From assembly GCA_034509755.1 (NCBI GenBank), contig CM067555.1, forward strand, positions 8,626,142 to 8,690,141: a stretch of 64,000 nucleotides of DNA. The letters are read 5' to 3'. A program made the translations under genes and the position numbers. Position 1 is the first letter of the stretch; each line of letters starts with the position of its first letter. Positions 24,398-36,078 of this stretch are shown in pieces. The notes beneath the pieces were generated by a model. It made no database searches and was not told the DNA's origin. It saw nothing but the letters and a program-made list of their open reading frames with translations. The DNA comes from Anisodus tanguticus. Taxonomy: Eukaryota; Streptophyta; Magnoliopsida; Solanales; Solanaceae.

Positions 24398-24978
24398 GGG
24401 TAAAGGTAGGCGGAAGAAGTATTAGGGAGATGTTATTAGATGGGATATGGCGCAGATGCAACTTACTGAGGACATGACCTTAGATAGGGGGGTGTGGAGG
24501 ACACCGATTAGGGTAGAAGGGTAGTGAGTAGTCTAGCGTAGTCCTATTTATGCTTGTAAACTGGTAGTGGTAGTATTATTATTGTAGGTCTGCTTTACAT
24601 ATCATACTAATAGGCACATTATTGATTTATAGTCCTCTGTAGCTTGTCTTCTGTTGATATGTGTTATTTAGTGTACTTTGTTTAGCTTATTTACCTGCAC
24701 TAGTTACTGCTTACATTTTCGGAATGCGCTATCATGACTTATTAGCTTTTGATACCAGGATTTTCATATTATTTTAAATTTTTTCTGATCGTTTCTCTTA
24801 CTTGCTTTACTCTTGTTTTGCTTTTGCTTTTGCTTTGCTTGTGCTTATGCTCTGTCTTGAGCCGAGGGTCTCTCGAAAATAACTGATCTACCTACCAAGG
24901 TAGAGGTAAGTTCTGCGTATACTCTACCCTCCCCAGACCCCACGTTGTGAGATTTCATTGGGTATGTTGTTGTTGTTG
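24398..24978 (+). mobile_element. 5'-truncated RTE-type LINE with 17-bp target duplication
   Basis: Begins inside the last RT-encoded residues (GRRKKY, RWDMAQMQLTEDMTLD, VWRTPIRVEG after tolerance for stops), then a 3' untranslated region, and ends CCCCAGACCCCACG ... GTATGTTGTTGTTGTTG. CAATTATATAGTTTCAT is present on both sides (24381-24397 and 24979-24995). It inserted into the copia LTR end, so it is younger than that element. Confidence 0.92.
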
Positions 24979-25715
24979 CAATTATATAGTTTCATAACAT
25001 GAATAATATTAAAAAATAATTGTATAAATAATTTTGACTCAAATCGACTTAAAACCAGTTTGGATTAGCTGATTGTAAATAGCAAATAAGCTTTAACTTT
25101 TAAGTGTTGAAAATACAACTGATTTAAGTGCTGAAAAATACTTTTAAATATTAAAATTATTATAAATTATTTTGTCAAGTTATATTTTGGATGTATTATT
25201 AATGTTTATACAACTAGAATTGTAAATTATTATAAACTATTTTGTCAAGTTGTATCTTAGTTGTGCCAAGTTGTAGACAACTTGCACTAATTGTATATTG
25301 TAGATTGAGAGGCAACATTCTTCTATAATTAAGGAGTTTTGCCTTTTTCATTTAGAACACCAAGAACAAGTGATACAATCTCTCCCTCCTCCCTACAAAG
25401 TTATTAGTTTATTTCTCTTATTTATTTGTAATTAAATATGATTTCATAACAAAAATTGATTTTTATAAATAAGCAGTCATGTGTTTGAATAGAAGTCTGA
25501 AACTATTTTAATACATCAAAAACCAACTTAATATGGTTTGATTTGATTTTGAATTTTGAAAAATGATAATATCTATTTTGAAATTTTCTCCTCAACTCGT
25601 TTAATTTTGTTGAATATTGATCTATTAAACAATAATTCCTTTATTAAATAGAATATTTACTGTGCATGATATGATCATTTGAAAGTCAAAAAGTTTTCAT
25701 AATAACTTCAATGTA

Positions 25716-25799
25716 GAGGTAAAGTCTGCGAACACTCTACCCACTTCAGACTCCACATTGTGAGATTTCACTGGATATGGTGTTGTAATAACTCCATGT
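25716..25799 (+). mobile_element. 84-bp stub of the same LINE 3' tail
   Basis: Carries only the last part of the RTE tail (GAGGTAAAGTCTGCG ... TGAGATTTCACTGGATATG). The 15-bp word AATAACTTCAATGTA flanks it (25701-25715 and 25800-25814). Confidence 0.85.
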
Positions 25800-25814
25800 A
25801 ATAACTTCAATGTA

Positions 25815-26197
25815 TGAGTAGTTCTAATTTATGTTATCTTATTCTTGTTTTTTGTACTGTTATTCATCCATCCATTACATGCATGATAAATAAGAAAATT
25901 GAATCAAAACCGACAAAATTACAAAATTAGAACCAGTAAAGCTTATTATATTAATTTACTTTACTTTAATTTAAACATTTAAAAATTGACTTAATTAATT
26001 TAATGTCCTTTTAAGCAAAAATAGAGTCAAATCATACCACAAACACCTCTAGACTCTAGCGATGAGTGGTGGGCGCATTGCTATAAAATGTAGGGTGTTA
26101 AGCTCGAGGCATTAGTTGATTAGTGCCGGGAACTTCTAATTTTTTAATAGTTTAATGAAAAATTAGTAATAATTATATAAACTACACATCAAGTTTA
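25815..26197. other. Unassigned AT-rich DNA
   Basis: No gene or element ends recognised. Confidence 0.4.
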
Positions 26198-26207
26198 GTG
26201 TAAAATT

Positions 26208-26403
26208 ACCGCTAAAAGGTGTGATGCAGTGGATGGAGTTGCTCCTCCCTTAACCAGAGGTCTCGGGTTCGAGCCTTGGGTATGAAAAAATTCTTGGTAG
26301 AGAGCGCTTCACCCCGAATGGGGTCCTACGCGGTGCGAATTCGAATATAGTCGGGCTCTAATATGAATACCGAACACCGGGTGGGAAACAAAAAAAATGT
26401 TTC
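26208..26403 (+). mobile_element. tRNA-derived SINE with 10-bp target duplication
   Basis: Box A-like TGCAGTGGATGG and box B GGGTTCGAGCC are spaced as in plant SINEs. The body has ATTCTTGGTAGAGAGCGCTT and CACCGGGTGGGAAAC, and it ends in an A-rich tail. GTGTAAAATT is repeated exactly at 26198-26207 and 26404-26413. The body matches a Solanaceae SINE type from memory. Confidence 0.9.
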
Positions 26404-26779
26404 GTGTAAAATTCAAAAGTGGAAGGAGGACAAAAATGACTTAATTACGTAGATATAATTGTATATTTACATGACAATACTTTAAAGTCATCAAATTTTA
26501 AATTGCTTTTTATAAGTAAATCACCAACTTTAATTATACAATTTAATTGTACACAAGTCATGATCATATATTTTAAAAATTTAAAAGAACTGTTCCAAGA
26601 CATATAAATCGAGCATTCACAGGCGTAAACATGCCACATAAAAGTTTACCGGTACCAAATGTTCATAATAAACCAAGCAATTTAACTTATAGTTAAATTT
26701 TTAAAAAATTATATATATATACTTAATTATGATTACTTGTTAAGTTAAAATTACTATCTTGTATTCATAAATTTGATGT
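26404..26779. other. Intergenic AT-rich DNA left of the copia element
   Basis: Contains only AT-rich sequence and a short TA repeat near 26710. No gene seen. Confidence 0.4.
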
Positions 26780-27096
26780 TGAAAGAAACAATCCCTTGAT
26801 TATTTTCATTGATTGAACGACTATTTATATAAGTTACATATTTCCATAATAGGAGAATCATATTCCTATTCTACTCCTAAAACTTTATTCTACTTGGATA
26901 CTAACTATACATTTATGGTAATACAATTATTATGGTAAGTGTACAATACTAATTACATTACAACATTACCTAAACTAGGATACTAAATATTTACCTAAGC
27001 TACACGGTACAAAGGGGGGGAAATCCGAGAGCCAACTGAGACCCAATATACACAATATACACATGTATATTATGTGTATATTGTGTATATTTAACA
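26780..27096 (-). repeat. 3' LTR of copia element 26780-31883
   Basis: Plus-strand ends TGAAAGAAACAATCCC and GTATATTTAACA. It is 317 bp and contains a TATGTGTATATTGTG-type palindromic AT tract at one end. Confidence 0.93.
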
Positions 27097-28584
27097 GACA
27101 CCCGCAGTCATAGCGGGCGGTCTTCGAATGCTAAGACTGTCCCTAAAATCTTCAAAAAGGACTGAGGGAAGACCCTTTGTAAAGATGTCGGCAATTTGAT
27201 ATCTTGACGGGACATGGCAGACACGTACCTGACCACAAGCAACCTTTTCGCGGACAAAGTGAATGTCCATCTCGATATGTTTAGTGCGCTGGTGCTGAAC
27301 CGGAATACCAGAAAGGTAGATGGCACTAATATTATCGCAATAAATCAAGATTGCTTTCTGAATAGGTGAATGAAGCTCCAATAGCAAATTACGTAACCAA
27401 CATGATTCCGAGACCACATTAGCTACCCCTCGATACTCGGCCTCGACACTGGATCGGGACAATGTCGACTGACGTTTGGCAGACCATGAGACCAGGTTAT
27501 TGCCAAGAAACATACAATAGCCAGACGTAGACCGTCTGGTGTCTGGACAACCATCCCAATCAGCATCCGTATACGAGACAAGTGTGGACGTTGAGGAAGG
27601 ATATAAATGCAACTCATAGTCAAGTGTACCCTGAATATACCGAATGATGCGTTTGAGTGCATTCATGTGCTCAACTCTGGGATCATGCATGAACAAACAC
27701 ACCTGTTGGACAACATACGTAATATCTGGTCTCATAAATGTAAGTTACTGAAGGGCCACTGCAAGACTGCGATTGCGGGTCAGATCCTCATATGGTACGC
27801 CGGCCGCGACACTAAGCTTGGGCTTAGTATCAACTAGAGTGGAAGTGGACTTACAGAATGACATCCCAGCCCTCTCAATGATCTCAACTGCATACTTCCT
27901 TTGAGATAAGAACAACCCATCTAAATGACGAGTGACAGCAATCCCCAAAAAGTAACTCAAGGGCCCCAAGTCTTTCATAGCAAACTCAGAGCTAAGCATG
28001 GTCAAGATAGACTGACGTAAGGCATCGGAAGAGGCAGTCAAAATAATATCATCCACATATAACAGAATATAGGCCAAGGACGACTCATGACGGTAGATGA
28101 ACAAGGAATTATCCGACCTGATGTGAGTGAACCCAATACTCGAAACATAGTCTGCAAACCTCGTATACCAGGGCCGGGGAGACTGCTTAAGCCCATATAA
28201 GGACTTCTTCAACAAACAGACATGATGAGGATGTTTGGGATCCCTGAATACCAAAGGCTGATGCATATAGACTGTTTCCTTGAGATCCCCATGTAGGAAA
28301 GCATTATTTACATCTAACTGATAAATAGGCCATGCCTTCGAAAGAGCCAAGCTAAGCACAGTGCGAATGGTAGATGGCTTGACCACCAGACTAAATGTCT
28401 CACCACAATCTACACCAACCCTGCTGAGTCTTACTATCACCAACAAGCCGTGCCTTATGTCGAGCAAATGAACCATCGAAATTCTCCTTATGAGCAAAAA
28501 TCCACATAGACCTGATAATATTAATACCAGATAGACGGGGCACCAACTCCCACGTCTTATTATCAATAAGAGCATTATATTCAT
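27091..28584 (-). pseudogene. copia reverse transcriptase and RNase H
   Basis: RT is open at 27745-28584 with CGETFSLVVKPSTIRTVL, YQLDVNNAFLHGDLKETVY and an intact catalytic LLYVDDIIL. RNase H is open at 27091-27735 (YTDADWDGCPDTRRSTSGY, ADIFTKGLP). They are separated by a TAA where LQYLTF is expected (near 27738), so one substitution splits the polyprotein. A frame change also occurs upstream, after ARLVGD near 28440. Confidence 0.88.
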
Positions 28585-29828
28585 CGGTCATAACAATTTT
28601 CCAATTCGGGTCATTTAAGGCAGACACATGATTACGAGGTAAGGGGGATTTAGGGACATTAGAATGAAAATTAAAATGTCTTTTTGGTTTAAAAACACCT
28701 CGTTGACTACGGGTGACCGGTCTATGACTCGAGGAAGAATTGAGCGAATTTTGGGAATTTGCTGGGCTCGGGACGGACGGGGCGCCGGCGGGCGGGCCCG
28801 CGGCCCAACTCGATAAACAGGAGCAAGAACTGGACCAGTTCCAGAATTGGGCTGGACTGGCCCAATCACTGGAACTGGCCCAATCGCGGTCGGGACCGGC
28901 GATGGGTGACGGACCGGTGGGACGGCGAGATAGTGGGCCCATTTGGAGAATTTTGGGTGCGGGATACATCCGAAAAATGGTGAATAATATACGGGGATAT
29001 ACTATCATCCAAAAAATTATACGAACTAGGCACGAGAGTATTAACTTTAGCAAATGGAAATTGGGATTCATAAAAAATTATATGGAGATTAATGATGATT
29101 CTATTAGAGGATAAATTAAAGCATTTGTAGCCACGATGATTATACCGAAAACCCAAAAATACACACGGAGTAGACCGGGCCTGAAGCTTGTTAATTGTGG
29201 GGGACGGGAATAACGGATAACACAAACACCCAAAAACCCGAAGATGTGAATATGAAGGAATTTTATTATATAAAATTTGAAGGGGGGGGGGGAGAATATG
29301 TCAAACATTTGGAAGGAATTATGTTAAGGAGATAGGTAGCCATTTGTAGAGCATGATGCCAAAAAGACGGGGGTACGGAAGCATGAATTAATAAAGTTCG
29401 GACAATGTTATTTATGGAACGAATTTTGCGTTCGGCTTTTCCATTTTGTGAAGACGTATGAGGACAAGAAAAATGAAAATTGATCCCATTGTTAGCACAG
29501 AATTCCCGAAACACCCCATTGTCATATTCTTTGCCGTTATCACACTGAATATTTTTGATTTCTCGTTCGAATTGTGTTCTAATGAATGCTCTAAATTTTA
29601 AGAAGACGGACAAGATTTTTTCGCTATTGGAAACGTCCATAAAAACTTAGAATAATCATCCAAAAAGAGAACATAATACCGATAACCCACAGAACTAAGA
29701 ACATGAGACGTCCATAAGTCGCTATGAATAATATCAAATGGCATTAAAGTATGAGAATTTGAGTCTACAAATGACAACTTAACAATTTTTCTTAAAGAAC
29801 AAGACTGACAATTTGGAGTACTACTCAT
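28400..29828 (-). pseudogene. copia integrase and linker
   Basis: 29266-29828 has the zinc-region end (CQSCSLRKIVKLSF), IHSDLWTSHVLSSVG with the first catalytic Asp, CDNGKEYDNGVF with the second, and SSQNGKAERK with the catalytic Glu. 28866-29225 carries the copia chromo-like 'VFLGFRYNHRGYKC' block. 28400-29071 is the variable Pro/Ser-rich linker and the start of RT (NKTWELVPR). A G run at 29282-29292 coincides with a frame change. Confidence 0.82.
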
Positions 29829-29847
29829 ACCCTTACAAGAAATAAAA

Positions 29848-30692
29848 CTATTTTTTATCTAATGACAACAAAATAGATGATCCCGGATGACCAAGACGAG
29901 CATGCCACAAGGAAGGAGAAATGGCTGCAAAGGCAGATGGCAGGGCTTGACTCGATGGATCGAAACTGGGTGTGATTGGGTAAAGATCTCCCCTACTATC
30001 ACACCTCATGAGAGAACTCCCCGTCTTGAAATCCTTCACAAAGAAACCAAATGGATCAAATTCAATAGAAATGGAATTGTCAACAGTGAATTTACGGACA
30101 GAGACTAAGTTTTTAATCAATTTGGGGGCATGTAGGGTGTTTTTCAATATAAGAGGTGGATGAGGGGGATATAAAGTTTTATGACCATAACCACGAATTG
30201 GAATAGAATTACCATTACCAATAATTATGCCGCTAGGGTTGCTCAAATTGGAATAAGACGAGAGAGTACCTGAATCGGATGTCATATGGGTAGTGGTACC
30301 GGTGTCCATATACCAATTTGGGTCCGGAGGATTTAAACCAAGCGTGTGCATTTCGGCTCCGATGTCTGTAGACGTGGGTGCCGCTGCGTGATGGGCCTGC
30401 GGGGGCCGAGGCCCAAGTACCCCCGTTGTCGCCTTGGCCCGAAGGATCGGGCGTATGTGGTCCAGCAGGGGTGGGCCTAGAGGCGCTCTCTGGGCCGCCC
30501 ACTGCCAGTGGGGCGAAACTGGATTGGGCCCAAACTGTGGCTGTGGGGCCCACTGCCATTGCATAGGGGCCCATAACTACTGCTGCTGCTGCTGACCACC
30601 GCAAGGGCCGCCACCACCATTCTGCCGGCTGTCGCCATTATTGTCGCCGCGGTTCTTGCCATTTTTCTCATTTCCACCCTTTTTGCCGCCAC
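29848..30692 (-). pseudogene. copia nucleocapsid end and protease
   Basis: The protease motif WYMDTGTTTHMTSDSG lies near 30300; the usual DTGAT is DTGTT. Downstream are GIIIGNGNSIPIRGYG and the GAG-pre-integrase LWHARLGHPGSS. Upstream is a Gly/Pro/Ala-rich nucleocapsid segment in GC-rich DNA (30350-30700). No complete CCHC knuckle is visible. Confidence 0.82.
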
Positions 30693-30783
30693 CGTTGTTG
30701 CAGTTTTGGCACTAGTTGTTGGAAGTGGTAGGATAAACCGTGGACTCGGTCATTATGACTACTGGACTAGCACCGGTAGCCGC

Positions 30784-31413
30784 TCATTTTGCCATGCCTC
30801 CTTCTTCGAGTGTAAGCATAGAATGAGCCTGATAAAAATGCGGAAGCGGATTGCTTTGCCGAAGAATCGTTCCAACACCATTATAGGCCTCGGAGAGGCT
30901 GGAAACTATTTGGAGGACCAAACGATCATTCGAAACTGGCGCGCCAACGTTGCGAAATTGGTCTGCCAATTCCTTTAATCTTTTGCAATAAGCCGAAACA
31001 ATAGGGAAATCTTCCATATTGACGTGGGAGAAATCCTGCTCAAGAGTAACGGCTCTAGAATTTTGATTATCTTGGAATATATCACGCAGTATATCCCAAG
31101 TGGCTTGTGCCGTAGCGTCAGGCTCAATAATCGTTTGCAAAAGGTCGGTGGAAATTATGGAATATATCCACTGGAGGACAGTGGCATCAAGAGTAGTCCA
31201 CAACTTAGGATCATCCTCGCGTTTTGGCACCTCCGTATCCTCAGGAGCCACGGGGATTATGTGATGGATGACTTGATGCGAGCGTGCGTGAATTTTGAAC
31301 AGTTCGGCCCACGTCGCATATTGGATGTTTTCTATCTCAAGAACAATAGGGATGTTATTCTTGATGTTAGAAACTGTAAGGGCCGAATGAAACGTGTTCC
31401 GGGATGTAGACAT
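30784..31413 (-). pseudogene. copia gag (UBN2 type)
   Basis: A 209-residue open frame starting MSTSRNTFHSALTVSNIKNN, with IENIQYATWAELFKIHARSH, WDILRDIFQDNQNSRAV and SAYCKRLKELADQF, the standard gag core. This is the best-preserved part of the element; it ends before the basic nucleocapsid region. Confidence 0.9.
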
Positions 31414-31578
31414 ATTGATAGAACAATATGTGATTGAGGGATTTGGAAGGAAAATTTGGGAAGAGAGGAGAGATCGTCGGTATGAAAACGAGACAATGAG
31501 GGCTCGGAATTCGAGGTGGCGACGGGAGTAGGAGGATTTTTAGAGAGAGGATTTTAAGACCTAGACTTCTGATACAAT

Positions 31579-31883
31579 GAAAGAAATAATCCCTTGATTA
31601 TTTTCATCGATTGAAAGACTATTTATACAAGTTACATATTTTCATAATAGGAGAATCCTATTTCTAGTCTATTCCTAAAACCTTATTCTACTTGGATACT
31701 AACTATACATTTATGGTAATACAATTATTATGCTAAGTGTACAATACTAATTACATTACAACATTACCTAAACTAGGATACTAAATATTTACCTAAGCTA
31801 CACGGTACAAAGGGGGGAAAATCGGAGAGCCAGCCGAGACCCAATATACACATGTATATTGTGTATATTGTGTATATTTAACA
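31579..31883 (-). repeat. 5' LTR of copia element 26780-31883
   Basis: 305 bp, plus-strand ends TGAAAGAAATAATCCC and GTATATTTAACA. The primer binding site lies immediately to its left on the plus map. Confidence 0.93.
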
Positions 31884-31888
31884 GATGT

Positions 31889-34240
31889 AAATATCAAATA
31901 TACTTATTTTTCTACGCTGAGTATAGATAACATATGTGCCGAACAAGTGAAGATGTAAAGTATCCACGAGATGAGTAGACAAATAGCGTATTGATTGTAG
32001 AAGTGGGACAAAATTTAAAGTATTCATGAGATGATTAGATAAATGTCCTATTTATTGTAACAGTGGCTTCATAAAATTTTAGCTTCCTAGAATCACCTTG
32101 GTGTCTTAATGTTGTCTTGTTCATACTTAGTATCAAGACAAGTAAGAGGTTTTACATTAAAAAACATTGGATGATTTAGTGTAAGAAGTGTTTCTGTGAT
32201 GGGTTTGGAGGTATTAAAAATGTGTTAGAAATAAGTTAGTCTAGAAACTGATCCATATGCTATTTCCTTTCAACCATAGCAATTATTGGCATAAAAATAG
32301 CCCAGGATTAAGCGCGACAACCATTTTCACAAAAATTGGCATCTGTTAGCCAACTCTTCCTAAACAATGCGATCGTGATCAACATAAAAGTTTCATTCCA
32401 TCTCCTTTGTTTGTTATATGTGGATTATCCAAATCCATCATGCAATAAAAAAACACCTTTCTTTTCTCATATTATTTGTCAACATCATCGTCGAGAATCA
32501 ACTCTACCATCTTCATCAAAAAACAGAACATACTTTTTGTCACAAACACAAAAAAGTAGTGAATTTAAAACTTCAAAACCCAAAATTGGTTCGAGTTGGA
32601 AAATGTCATATCCTTATATATCATGTATGTATATCATATATATCACATAAATATACATTGAATACATGATATATAAAGGATATATACTTTGATATACATG
32701 AAATATGGAGTCGTCTTAAAACTCCAGTTTCAATCTTAAAATCAGCTCAAACCTGCCTTAAATCACTTTCAAACACTTCCAAAAGTGATATCTGATCTCC
32801 TTAAGATATTTTCGATAAAACTCAATATTACTCAATCAAAACAAATCACATTATGCATAATTAAAAATTTTGAACTAAGTTTCAATGGTCTTTTAATTAC
32901 CTAGATGGAAGGACTAATTTTATGTGATTTGGGGGTGATCTTCCTATGACAAAACAGATGAGAGGTGGTGGAGATATTTTCAACAAAATAGAAAAAGGAG
33001 ATGATGTCGTGATCAGGTGGTGGCATGGAGGTTTTTGTTGAAAATTTAACTAGGTGGGATTGAGTTTTTCCCGTCTTTAGTGACTTAAACTCGTGGGCCT
33101 CGCATGTCGGAAACATCGCTTCTTCGCACATGCCTAATCTACTAAATGAGTAGATGATATTAATGTCAAATATCGTAGAATTGATAAGAATCGTGGTGCA
33201 CCCGTATCCCAAAAGCGATATGCGCAGGTCAATGTGGGCTACCGAGTGTCCGATAATAAGATTTTGGATTATTTTATGCTATTTAACGAGCCGACAAATT
33301 CACATGTCCGCTTGTGTAAGTTTATATTCGAGTTAGGAAATTATTGTTTGGTAATAAAATAATATGTGAGTTGAATAACTTAAACATTAAAAATATATAT
33401 TTTGATAAATACCAAAAGATAAACATAACTCGAAAAAATCGAGCGGAAAATAAATAATTTTTTTGTTAATCACTTAAATGGAAAGTTGCTCGTATTTCAT
33501 TTCATTGATAATCGGAACACATCTAAATAGATTGTGCAGTATTAATGAGTCAAAAAAATATCATAATGAATAGTAATATAAGATCTAGATGTAACATGTG
33601 TGAAGCAAGCAACGAAGATTCGTGTTTATTCTTCAATACTTTGTCCTGTCCGGACAAGCAAAGCGAGTTTCTAGATTTGCTTTAGTAGTTAAGTAAAATA
33701 CTACTTCCCTCATAATTATATACTTCTTGTATATAGCTCTAAGAGCATTTTTGTCATTTTTTTTAAAAATGCTGCTAATTATCACTTTTTTAACCATATA
33801 TTTTTATTATTTATTATCATGTTCATCATTTCTATCCAAACACATAATTATTTATTTATTTATAAAAAATAATTTTAACTTTTAAAAATATTTTTTATAT
33901 TTATGTTTATCAACTTTTTTTAATCAGTTAACACGAACTATGGAGAATTTTAGAAATCTCACTATGATTTTCCCAACCTCCATGAGTCCATGAGGTTGGT
34001 GAAAGGTCAAAGTTCTCATAATTTCTTAAAAAAATGACTTTATTTCGCACTTCTAAATCTAAATGAATCAATACTGCCATGATGAATTTCAAGGGTTGAA
34101 TTTCATTGTTCCTAACAACAAATTAGTCTATGTATTCTGCATTCAATATAACCCCTTAAGATATTCTCTTTTTACTTATTTTCTCGTAATGTAGAAAATT
34201 TATTTCCCTTCCAAATCATCTAAGAAGTATCATGAACCTT
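31889..34240. other. Intergenic DNA, nothing recognised
   Basis: AT-rich, with a TATAT-rich patch near 32620-32700 and a T/A-rich MITE-like stretch near 33690-33940 whose ends I could not define. No conserved open frame. Confidence 0.4.
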
Positions 34241-35740
34241 GGGTGTGTCACGTAGGGAGGATTTTATTTTATTTTTTCAATTTTCTCATATTTATACTCT
34301 AGAATCTAAAAGGCTAGGTTGAGTAGGACCAAGACAGAATATTTAGAGTGCAAGTTCAGCAATCGGAGCAACCCTGAGACAGGCGTGGAGGTAAGACTTG
34401 GTACTCAGGTCATTCATTCCAAAGAAAGGAAGCTTAAAGTACCTAGGGTCTATTATCCAAGGGAATGGAGAGATTGATGACGATATCACACATCGTATTG
34501 GGCAGGTGGATGAAATGGAGGCTCGCATCTAGAGTCTTTGTGCGACAAAAATGTGCCACTAAAATTTAAAGGCAAGTTCTATAGGGTGGTGATTAGACCG
34601 ACTACGTTGTATGGGGCGGAGTGTTGGCCAGTCAAGACTTCACACATACAAAAGATGAAAGTTGCAGAGATGAGGATGCTGAGATGGATGTGTGGGCATA
34701 CAAGGAGAGATATGATTAGAAATGATGATATCCGGGAGAAAGTGAGAGTGACCTAGGTGGATGATAAGATGCGGGAAGCGAGGTTGAGATGGTTCGGGCA
34801 TGTGCAGAGGAGAGACACATGTGCCCCAGTGCGGAGGTGTGAGAGGTTGACTATGGACGGATTAAGGAGGTGTAGAGGTAGGCCGAAGAAGTATTGTGGA
34901 GATGTGATTAGACGGGATATGACGCAAGTGCAACTTACTGAGGACATAACCTTAGTTAGGGGCTTGTGGAGGACACAGATTAGGGTAGAAGAGTAGTAGG
35001 TACTCGAGCGTAGTCCTACTTATGCTTACAAATTGATAGTTGTAGTGTTATTACCGTAAGCCCGATTAGCCTATTACACTTATAGACACATTATTGCTTT
35101 ATAATCCACTGTAGTTTGATTTCTGCTGCTATGTGTTCTTTAGTGTATTTTGTTTTGTTTATCTTATTTAGTTGTGTTAGCTACTACTTCCTTTTGTTCG
35201 AATGTACTTTATACTGCTTTAATTTATTATCCGAGTCTGACCGTTTTTCTTGCTTTACTCTTTACTCTTGCTTTATTTTGATTTCCTTGCTTGTGATTAT
35301 GCGTTGTCTTGAGCAGAGGGCCTCCCGGAAACAACCGCTCTACCTACCAAAGGGTAAAGTTTTTGTACATTCTATCCTCCTGGACCCCATGATGTGGGAT
35401 TTCACTGAGTATGTTGTTGTTGTTTTAATTTTTTCATATTTGGTTAGTCAAAATATTTTGACAAATATGTTCTTTAGGAAAATAAGTTCCTTAATAGTGC
35501 ACTTTCCTAATAGAAGTAAGAAAACAAGTTCTATAAGTAACATTTCATACCTACTACCCCAACCTCCGCTACAACCCCCACTCCCCACCCCATCCCACTC
35601 TCATAATATTTTATTAAATTATATATAAATACTCTTGAAATAATATTTTTTTTTATTACTTACCAAACACAATACATAAGTAAGAAATAACTTATTTTCT
35701 AAGATTTCATAAAACATTTTTCTTCGTACCAAACGCACCC
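34241..35740. mobile_element. Tourist-like MITE interrupted by a LINE
   Basis: The left end GGGTGTGTCACGTAGGGAGG and the inverted right end CTTCGTACCAAACGCACCC are related to the MITE at 4173-4611, as are the subterminal AAAATAAGTTCC / GGAACTTATTTTC blocks. Removing the LINE at 34294-35426 and one copy of its target duplication leaves about 350 bp, a normal MITE size. Confidence 0.7.
34294..35426 (+). mobile_element. 5'-truncated RTE-type LINE with imperfect target duplication
   Basis: Encodes the C-terminal part of an RTE reverse transcriptase in broken frames: RLGTQVIHSKERKLKYLGS, PLKFKGKFYRVVIRPTTLYG, MLRWMCGHTRRDMIRN, RLRWFGHVQRR and GRPKKYCGDVIRRD up to a stop at 34996. Next comes a 3' untranslated region ending GTATGTTGTTGTTG. 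The word AATTTTCTCATATTT (34279-34293) recurs as AATTTTTTCATATTT (35427-35441). A few frameshifts and a TAG in VRVT-stop-VDDKM make it inactive. Confidence 0.9.
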
Positions 35741-36034
35741 TTGATTCTTGGGCTTATTAACACCAGTAAGCCCAATTGGCTCGAAAATACATATAAACCC
35801 ACGTGGTGTGCTAGCTAGCACAAGATAACTTACCATGCACCTCTCTGTTTCACAAGTGGAATGCAACAAACAAACATAACATTTTGCTTCCATTTACAGT
35901 TATCAATTTTTCAACTCTTCACGCCTCCTCCTCCATTAACCTATCACCACCGCCGCCGTCCGATCGCCGGAAATTCATCGGAAAGGATCGAAACGATAGC
36001 GGTTATAAGTTATAGAAGAGATAAACCGTTGAGT

Positions 36035-36040
36035 CACGTG
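36035..36040. promoter_or_regulatory. G-box CACGTG upstream of the gene at 36079
   Basis: A perfect palindromic CACGTG within GTCACGTGGTC, about 40 bp before the start codon, so probably in the 5' untranslated region or core promoter. G-boxes bind bZIP and bHLH factors (knowledge); use here is inference. Confidence 0.45.
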
Positions 36041-36078
36041 GTCAACGTTTAAAACGGTGTCGTTTTATTAGGGCTTAG

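Larger units (their letters stand above)
22880..25451 (+). mobile_element. Heavily decayed copia element: pol tail, 3' UTR and LTR-like ends
   Basis: 22900-23900 keeps unframed words of copia integrase/RT/RNase H. At 23881 AATCAGGGGGAGTAAAATACG is the purine tract and start of the 3' untranslated region, with the 'ACCAAGGTTTTGTCCC' and 'CTAGGATTTTTTCC' blocks typical of one Solanaceae copia group (recalled). An LTR starts at 24095 (TATTATAAACTATTTTG, TG mutated) and ends TTTCATAACA at 24999; a LINE has split it. A second LTR-like copy is 25229-25451 (same start word, same TTTCATAACA end). Confidence 0.7.
26780..31883 (-). mobile_element. Ty1/copia retrotransposon (Ale-like), nearly complete
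   Basis: A 5.1-kb minus-strand element with LTRs 31579-31883 (5') and 26780-27096 (3'), both TG...CA, and an exact 5-bp duplication GATGT (26775-26779 / 31884-31888). The primer binding site on the minus strand reads TTGTATCAGAAGTC just inside the 5' LTR. gag, protease, integrase, RT and RNase H are in copia order. Fewer breaks than the element at 6429, but stops and frameshifts remain, so not autonomous. LTRs differ at a number of sites plus a 12-bp indel near the AATATACAC tract. Confidence 0.95.

Noticed and set aside
26220..26290. Possible tRNA gene (box A and box B present)
   Set aside because: The boxes belong to a SINE with a 10-bp target duplication; acceptor-stem pairing and an anticodon arm are not evident.
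28740..29114. 124-codon plus-strand open frame rich in Gly, Ala, Arg
   Set aside because: Antisense shadow of the Pro/Ser-rich copia linker in GC-rich DNA.
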